A program made the translations under genes and the position numbers. 58,327 nucleotides of DNA from Melioribacteraceae bacterium (GTDB lineage: Bacteria > Bacteroidota > Ignavibacteria > Ignavibacteriales > Melioribacteraceae): the NCBI GenBank assembly GCA_021740785.1, contig JAIOZI010000030.1, positions 1 to 58,327 on the forward strand, in the 5' to 3' direction. Positions 54,163-58,327 of the stretch are shown here, piece by piece. Position 1 is the stretch's first letter; each line of letters starts with the position of its first letter. The notes under the pieces are model-generated. The model worked only from the letters and a program-made list of their open reading frames with translations, was not told the DNA's origin and made no database searches.

Positions 54163-55473
54163 ATGAACGCAATTTTAATAAAAACGATATTACTGTTATT
54201 CATTGTTTGTAATTTTGTTTCTGCACAGAAGTACAATCCGAAGATATTATTTCATATTCTTTATTCCGTAGAAAACCTAAATCCTATAGATTTTTATGTC
54301 AACCGGGATTATGCTGTTAGTAGAAAGAACCAAAACAACTTTGTTAAAATTGATAGCTTAATTGCAGAATCAATCCTTGGATCAAAAATGAAAATGTTAT
54401 TTCGGTATAATGAAATAGACGAAATTTTAATGCAGCACACCATTGGTAATAGCTGGGTAAATAGTAATAAAATTATCTTTGAATATGATGAGGAGGATAA
54501 ATTATTGTCTGAAACCGAATACTATTGGAATAACAGAACATGGGAGTGTTTTTCTTTAAAAACCTATTTTTATAATTCCGATGATAACGTATATCAGACA
54601 GTATTACAATATTACTCGGGGAATGAGTGGACAAACAATTTTCGATCTTCATTTGAGTATGATTCGGAACTTAATTTAAGTAGCAAATTGGATCAATATT
54701 GGGATTCGGAAGCATGGATTAATGAGCACCGCTTAGAATACTTCTATTATAGAGGCAAAAGAGATTCTATTTTATTCTTAAAGTGGAATATAAAAGAGTG
54801 GGAGAACGGGTTCAAAAGTGTTTTTTATTATAATGATGTCATGAAAATTGATTCGATTGTTGCTGAGAGTTGGATTGGATTCGATTGGGTAAAAAGAATT
54901 AAAAGAAATTATGTGTATGATTCTTCTTTTACCCAAACTAAGGTTATTGATCAAGACTGGATCGATGGAATGTGGAAAAACACATTTCGATATATTTATA
55001 AATTTAATGAGTTGAATTATATTGTTTCCGTTAACTGCCAGGCTTGGACAGGGAGTGATTGGGGCGATCAAGACTGCATGTTAATGGTTGAAAATCCTGA
55101 TGGGTTTAAAATCGGACTGATAACAAACAATGTATCATTATATTACACTACAACACTTACGGAAATTAATTCATCGCTTGAATCTATACCAAATAGATTC
55201 AGACTATACCAAAACTATCCCAACCCGTTCAACCCAACAACAAAAATAAAATTTACAATCCCGGTTGTAGAGACGACTCGGCGAGTCGTCTCTACAAAAT
55301 TGATTGTATACGATGCACTCGGCAGAGAAGTAAAAACCCTCATAAACGAGCCGCTTGCTCCCGGAGCATACGAATTAAAATTTGACGGAAGTGATTTACC
55401 AAGCGGAATATATTTCTACAGTCTAACCTCAGGCATCCACACCCAAACCCGCAAGATGATCCTCTTACGCTAA
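54163..55473 (+). CDS. T9SS-exported protein with Trp-rich tandem repeats
   Basis: 436 residues. Signal (TILLLFIVCNFVSAQ). Residues ~90-310 contain about seven imperfect repeats of ~30-35 residues with the pattern 'W.....S.F.YD......S.....W....W', for example GNEWTNNFRSSFEYDSELN and ECFSLKTYFYNSDDNVYQT. These resemble RHS/YD-like or other beta-hairpin repeats, but I cannot name a family. The T9SS domain follows and includes an in-frame palindrome (VETTRRVVSTK) at 55265-55297. Confidence 0.82.
   Translation: MNAILIKTILLLFIVCNFVSAQKYNPKILFHILYSVENLNPIDFYVNRDYAVSRKNQNNFVKIDSLIAESILGSKMKMLFRYNEIDEILMQHTIGNSWVNSNKIIFEYDEEDKLLSETEYYWNNRTWECFSLKTYFYNSDDNVYQTVLQYYSGNEWTNNFRSSFEYDSELNLSSKLDQYWDSEAWINEHRLEYFYYRGKRDSILFLKWNIKEWENGFKSVFYYNDVMKIDSIVAESWIGFDWVKRIKRNYVYDSSFTQTKVIDQDWIDGMWKNTFRYIYKFNELNYIVSVNCQAWTGSDWGDQDCMLMVENPDGFKIGLITNNVSLYYTTTLTEINSSLESIPNRFRLYQNYPNPFNPTTKIKFTIPVVETTRRVVSTKLIVYDALGREVKTLINEPLAPGAYELKFDGSDLPSGIYFYSLTSGIHTQTRKMILLR
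55265..55297. repeat. Perfect 33-bp palindrome in a T9SS domain
   Basis: TTGTAGAGACGACTCG and CGAGTCGTCTCTACAA are 16-bp perfect arms around a single G. It sits at the same point of the sorting domain as the hairpins in the genes at 52208 and 57532. Confidence 0.8.
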
Positions 55474-55591
55474 AAAGTAGCTTCGGCGGACAAGTGTTGT
55501 TGATGTAATCTATTCTATTTTATTTAGACATATTTTTTTAATTAACAGATTGGGAGAATGATGATATGATTTCAAGCTACATTCTTTTAAT

Positions 55592-55620
55592 TTGACAATA
55601 CGTACCAATAATGGTACATT
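55592..55620 (+). promoter_or_regulatory. higBA promoter with operator in the spacer
   Basis: TTGACA (55592-55597), 17-bp spacer, TACATT (55615-55620). The palindrome GTACCA-ATAA-TGGTAC (55602-55617) fills the spacer and would block polymerase when bound by HigA. The start site falls at about 55626-55627, at the ATG of higB. Confidence 0.6.
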
Positions 55621-55625
55621 GCTTT

Positions 55626-55976
55626 ATGGATTTTGAAAAACGATTGGTAGTAAGGTTTTACAAAACGGAATTAGGCAAAGAGCCGGTTAGAGATTTATTA
55701 CAGAAATTAGATAAGCAAGCCAAGAAAATTATAGGGGAGGACATTAAAACAGTTCAATATGGTTGGCCGCTGGGAATGCCGCTTGTCCGAAAACTTGAAG
55801 CCGGTTTGTGGGAAGTCCGCTCTAATTTAGAAAATAAAATTGTAAGAATAATTTTTACCGTTATTAATAAAACAATAATATTGCTACACGGATTTATAAA
55901 GAAATCAACAAAAATACCAAAAACAGATATTGAATTAGCAAGAAAAAGGTTATCAGATTTAAGGAGAAATAAATGA
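55626..55976 (+). CDS. higB: HigB-type (RelE fold) toxin
   Basis: 116 residues from the ATG at 55626. An upstream in-frame ATG (55611) lies within the promoter and cannot be used. KRLVVRFYKTELGKEPVRDLL, PLVRKLEAGLWEVRSNLENKI and LLHGFIKKSTKIPKTDIELA fit the phage-derived Gp49-like/HigB family, which cleaves mRNA. The toxin precedes the antitoxin, the order typical of higBA, and their frames overlap by 4 nt. The transcript may be leaderless. Confidence 0.88.
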   Translation: MDFEKRLVVRFYKTELGKEPVRDLLQKLDKQAKKIIGEDIKTVQYGWPLGMPLVRKLEAGLWEVRSNLENKIVRIIFTVINKTIILLHGFIKKSTKIPKTDIELARKRLSDLRRNK

Positions 55977-56257
55977 GAAAAAAACATGTTGGCAGCAGCT
56001 TTGATGATTTTCTTGAAAAAGAAGGTTTGCTTGTAGATGCTGAAACTACGGCTATAAAAAGAGTGATTGCATTCAAACTACAGCAAATGATGAACGAAGA
56101 TAAAATGACGAAGAGTGAATTAGCAAAGAGAATGAAAACTAGCCGCTCGTCGGTTGATCGATTGCTTGATCCAAAGAATGAATCTGTTTCACTCCAAACC
56201 CTTCAACGTGCTGCAATTGCTTTTGGGAGAAGACTACATGTGAATTTTGTGAGTTAG
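55973..56257 (+). CDS. higA: HigA-type antitoxin
   Basis: 94 residues with an XRE-like helix-turn-helix (MTKSELAKRMKTSRSSVDRLL, trailing part ESVSLQTLQRAAIAFGRRLH). It binds HigB and the operator at 55602-55617. The start overlaps the toxin stop by 4 nt (ATGA), the usual translational coupling. The short N-terminal arm (SSFDDFLEKEGLLVDAE) probably contacts the toxin. Confidence 0.88.
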   Translation: MRKKHVGSSFDDFLEKEGLLVDAETTAIKRVIAFKLQQMMNEDKMTKSELAKRMKTSRSSVDRLLDPKNESVSLQTLQRAAIAFGRRLHVNFVS

Positions 56258-56385
56258 GTTATTCTCTAATTGAGAAACATTCGAAATTAAAAAAGCCACC
56301 TTTGCTTTAAGTTGTGAAAAGCTTTAGTTTAATTGATGAATTCTGACTCTGCCCTAAATATTTAATGACCTAATTGGCATATGAC

Positions 56386-56721
56386 ATGGCTCGAAGACAA
56401 AGAATAAGTTCTATTTATCTCATCATAGTTGTCGTAGTATTCTTTTTTGTTCACGAGAAATATGGAAATGATCTTCACCAATCAATTTTAGTTTTCGCTA
56501 CCATAGATGTCATCATAGCTATCTTCGCTATTCTCAAAGGTTTATTTCAAGGTAAAATGTGGGCTGTTGCTGGTGGGGCTATTTGTGGAATTATAGCTTA
56601 TCAAGCTACAAAGAACATAAGTTATATTTCTCTATTATTTCAAGTTTTAGGAGGCTTAGTTGGAGTAAATGCTGCGATCACAAAATCTTTGAAGAAAGTA
56701 TTAGATAAAAATGAAGAGTAA
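56386..56721 (+). CDS. Small integral membrane protein, unknown
   Basis: 111 residues from the ATG at 56386; a TTG at 56374 would add four residues. Four hydrophobic helices (~9-25, ~35-55, ~62-78, ~83-100) end in a basic tail (TKSLKKVLDKNEE). I do not recognise a family. It stands alone between higBA and a broken T9SS gene, with no operon partner. Confidence 0.6.
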   Translation: MARRQRISSIYLIIVVVVFFFVHEKYGNDLHQSILVFATIDVIIAIFAILKGLFQGKMWAVAGGAICGIIAYQATKNISYISLLFQVLGGLVGVNAAITKSLKKVLDKNEE

Positions 56722-56807
56722 TGAAAAAGAGTAAATCAAAATCTAGCTATCTACCATTAGTATTCTTTATCCAATTCTAAAACGTATATTATTTTTGAGG
56801 GAAGATC

Positions 56808-57371
56808 ATGCGATATAATTACTATTACTTCACTATTTTTTTCTTTACTTCACTTATAATTTTAACAGCCCAAGACCGTCCGATAAACGAACCGACTCCG
56901 CTCACGACCGTTGGTGATTTTCACAGGCAAGATAATATTCGTTGGGCGACAGGTTTTAACAAACTCGACTGGTACGGCTCAGGCGACGTAAACAACGACG
57001 AGAAAATTGATTCTCTTGACGTTACAGCAATAGACACAACAAATTCATACAGAGGCGACATCGACGGTGACGCAGTACCTGGAACCGTAAATGATAGAAT
57101 AACCCTTGAAAATTACCTAAACGGAACAACCGATTACCTTCCCGGACACTGGGACAAACTACAAACTCCCGAAGAACGAGTCTCGTGGCTTGAAAAAATG
57201 ATTCCAATAGAAATGGAGATAAGGGCAGGACAGAATTATACTTTTGGGTTTGATGCTGCTCAGAGTTTTGTTAATTTCACTGGTATTTCAGATATTTCTG
57301 GATCATTCAATCTGCTTCTTAAGAAAGCCACTGGATCGGTTAACTCTTCCCTAATATTCCAAAAAATTTAA
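56808..57371 (+). pseudogene. Secreted dockerin-like protein, front part of a broken T9SS gene
   Basis: 187 residues. A signal peptide (YFTIFFFTSLIILTAQ) precedes a duplicated calcium-loop pattern (SGDVNNDEKIDSLDVTAID, RGDIDGDAVPGTVNDRITLE) as in dockerin-type repeats. The frame ends after FNLLLKKATGSVNSSLIFQK without any sorting domain. A sorting domain occurs 160 bp downstream in another frame (57532-58167). The sequence was probably one long gene that lost its middle; I cannot exclude two unrelated fragments. Confidence 0.55.
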
Positions 57372-57531
57372 CGTAATCTAAAACTGGTTGTCTTAAAAGA
57401 TTCAGATAGACGTTTAGAAAAGAGAATTCAACTGACAGAAAGTTAAAGTAAAAGTTGTATAAAACAGAATATGGAATACTGGTTTTAAGGTATCTTACGA
57501 AAGCGAGCCCAAAAGTAATAAAACATAATTT

Positions 57532-58167
57532 TTGTTATCGGTGTACTGTTTTTACTTGACTTTTTCTTTAATAGAAGACCCAAATCTTGACCCAGACATG
57601 ACAAACATGATAAAAGGAGAAATAAAAAATGAGGTTCAAAAGTCAATTGTTGACACAACTTACTTAAATCCAGATAGCACAATTTTTAGAGTTAAAAAAA
57701 AGTTTGTACGTCTTGAGTCAGAAATTGATTCTGTTGGGAGAACAGATGTGGGTTTCTGGGGTGCCACTAAATTTTCTTTGGATAAAGACTCAGTTTATCA
57801 AAATATAACTGTGGACTTAACGACAGGCGTTGAAGATGAAAATCCTCTTGAAAAAAAGTTTAGCGTTTCTCAAAATTATCCCAACCCCTTCAACCCAACA
57901 ACAAAAATAAAATATACAATCCCAACTGTAGAGCGAAACGCTGTTTCGCTCAAAAAGAACAAGCGATTCGGCGAATCGCGTAACAACGTAAGCTTAAGAG
58001 TTTACAGCATTCTCGGAGAAGAAATAACAACACTAGTAAACGAAGCCAAACAGCCCGGCACCTACGAAGTTGAATTTGATGCATCTAAATTACCGAGCGG
58101 AGTTTATTTTTATAGATTGAATGCTGGAGATTATTCAGAAACGAAGAAAATGATTTTGATAAGGTAA
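57532..58167 (+). pseudogene. T9SS sorting domain, rear part of a broken gene
   Basis: 211 codons open, starting only with a TTG at 57532 just after a stop; there is no signal peptide, so the piece cannot be exported by itself. The final ~95 residues are a T9SS domain (NYPNPFNPTTKIKYTIPTVE; LRVYSILGEEITTLV; LPSGVYFYRLNAG) almost identical in DNA to that of 52208-54142, including the palindromic insertion (57931-57979). The preceding ~115 residues (EDPNLDPDMTNMIKGE to KDSVYQNITVDL) are not recognised. Confidence 0.55.
57931..57979. repeat. Palindromic insertion in a T9SS domain, second copy
   Basis: GAGCGAAAC-GCT-GTTTCGCTC (57931-57951) and GCGATTCG-G-CGAATCGC (57963-57979), the latter a perfect 17-bp palindrome. 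It is homologous to 53906-53954, where the second hairpin is degenerate. Confidence 0.75.
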
Positions 58168-58233
58168 GTTGGTTATGTTTTTAGAGTATGATTAATCCCT
58201 TAGCTGTTAAAATCTACGTAAATCGGAAACTTT

Positions 58234-58327
58234 TTAATTAGCTAATGCAGGAATTATATTTTTTTCTTTTAACATCATAATTATAGCAATAGCTTTTTTA
58301 CCCAAAGCTGTCAAATAATATTTTGTT
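58234..58327 (-). CDS. C-terminal end of a gene running in from the right
   Basis: The minus-strand frame is open from the window edge and ends TKYYLTALGKKAIAIIMMLK then EKNIIPALAN at TAA (58234-58236). The 'YYLTALGKK' element resembles the wing and end of winged-helix proteins, but the fragment (30 residues) is too short for an assignment. Confidence 0.45.
   Translation of the reverse strand, partial: TKYYLTALGKKAIAIIMMLKEKNIIPALAN

Overview
The window is an AT-rich stretch of a Bacteroidota/Chlorobi-group genome, most likely an Ignavibacteria member. The reason is the large number of secreted proteins ending in a type IX secretion (T9SS) sorting domain: a 'YPNPFNP/YPNPFN' motif, then 'IYDVLGREV', 'SSGIY' and a basic last strand. 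No rRNA, tRNA, CRISPR array or intact insertion sequence was found.

Layout. (1) 1-788: the end of a RhuM-type gene. (2) 791-4106, minus: a decayed arsC tail, a split-Soret-type dihaem cytochrome carrying a T9SS domain, a small TPR protein, and a PAS/AAA+/Fis activator of sigma-54 whose gene directly precedes a sigma-54-like promoter and helically phased repeats. (3) 4191-7264, minus: an arsenic/thiol cluster of arsR, an AhpD-like gene broken by a 20-bp palindrome, two thioredoxin-like proteins, ccdA and arsC. (4) 7442-23003, minus: a thiol and peptide region with a C45-like Ntn hydrolase, a cysteine-desulfurase-like enzyme, DsbD, a TlpA-like protein and a TonB receptor. It continues into a tightly overlapping five-gene operon (OPT transporter, small membrane protein, XRE regulator, M20 peptidase, gamma-glutamyltransferase), then a lone thioredoxin. 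(5) 23239-26265, minus: YefM-YoeB, then a decayed locus in which DUF1016 lies between two N-terminal gene stubs. (6) 26628-29814, minus: a second arsenic cluster of arsR, permease, small thioredoxin and ACR3, with operators closely resembling those of the first.

(7) 29845-30807 is a repeat-rich spacer where the direction of transcription switches. (8) 30808-58167, plus: a few housekeeping-type enzymes (DUF1569, VOC, PfkB kinase, GNAT, 5'-nucleotidase, class C serine hydrolase, methyltransferase) lie among about a dozen T9SS-exported proteins. These include a four-gene tandem mosaic array, a VWA/VIT pair, a Kelch protein and a 'YYPLQVGN.W' family. A HigBA toxin-antitoxin module with a well-formed promoter and a broken T9SS gene close the region. 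(9) The last 94 bases hold the end of a minus-strand gene.

The two ars clusters together supply sensing (two ArsR), arsenate reduction (ArsC with thioredoxins and CcdA for electrons) and export (ACR3 and the permease). Genes 7442-21833 suggest uptake and breakdown of gamma-glutamyl or other thiol peptides; this is inferred from gene content. The observations most worth following are the sigma-54 switch next to a T9SS-tagged cytochrome, the small palindromes that insert into genes (one breaks a gene, others stay in frame in the same loop of T9SS domains), the gene-conversion mosaics of the T9SS array, and the stub-DUF1016-stub locus.
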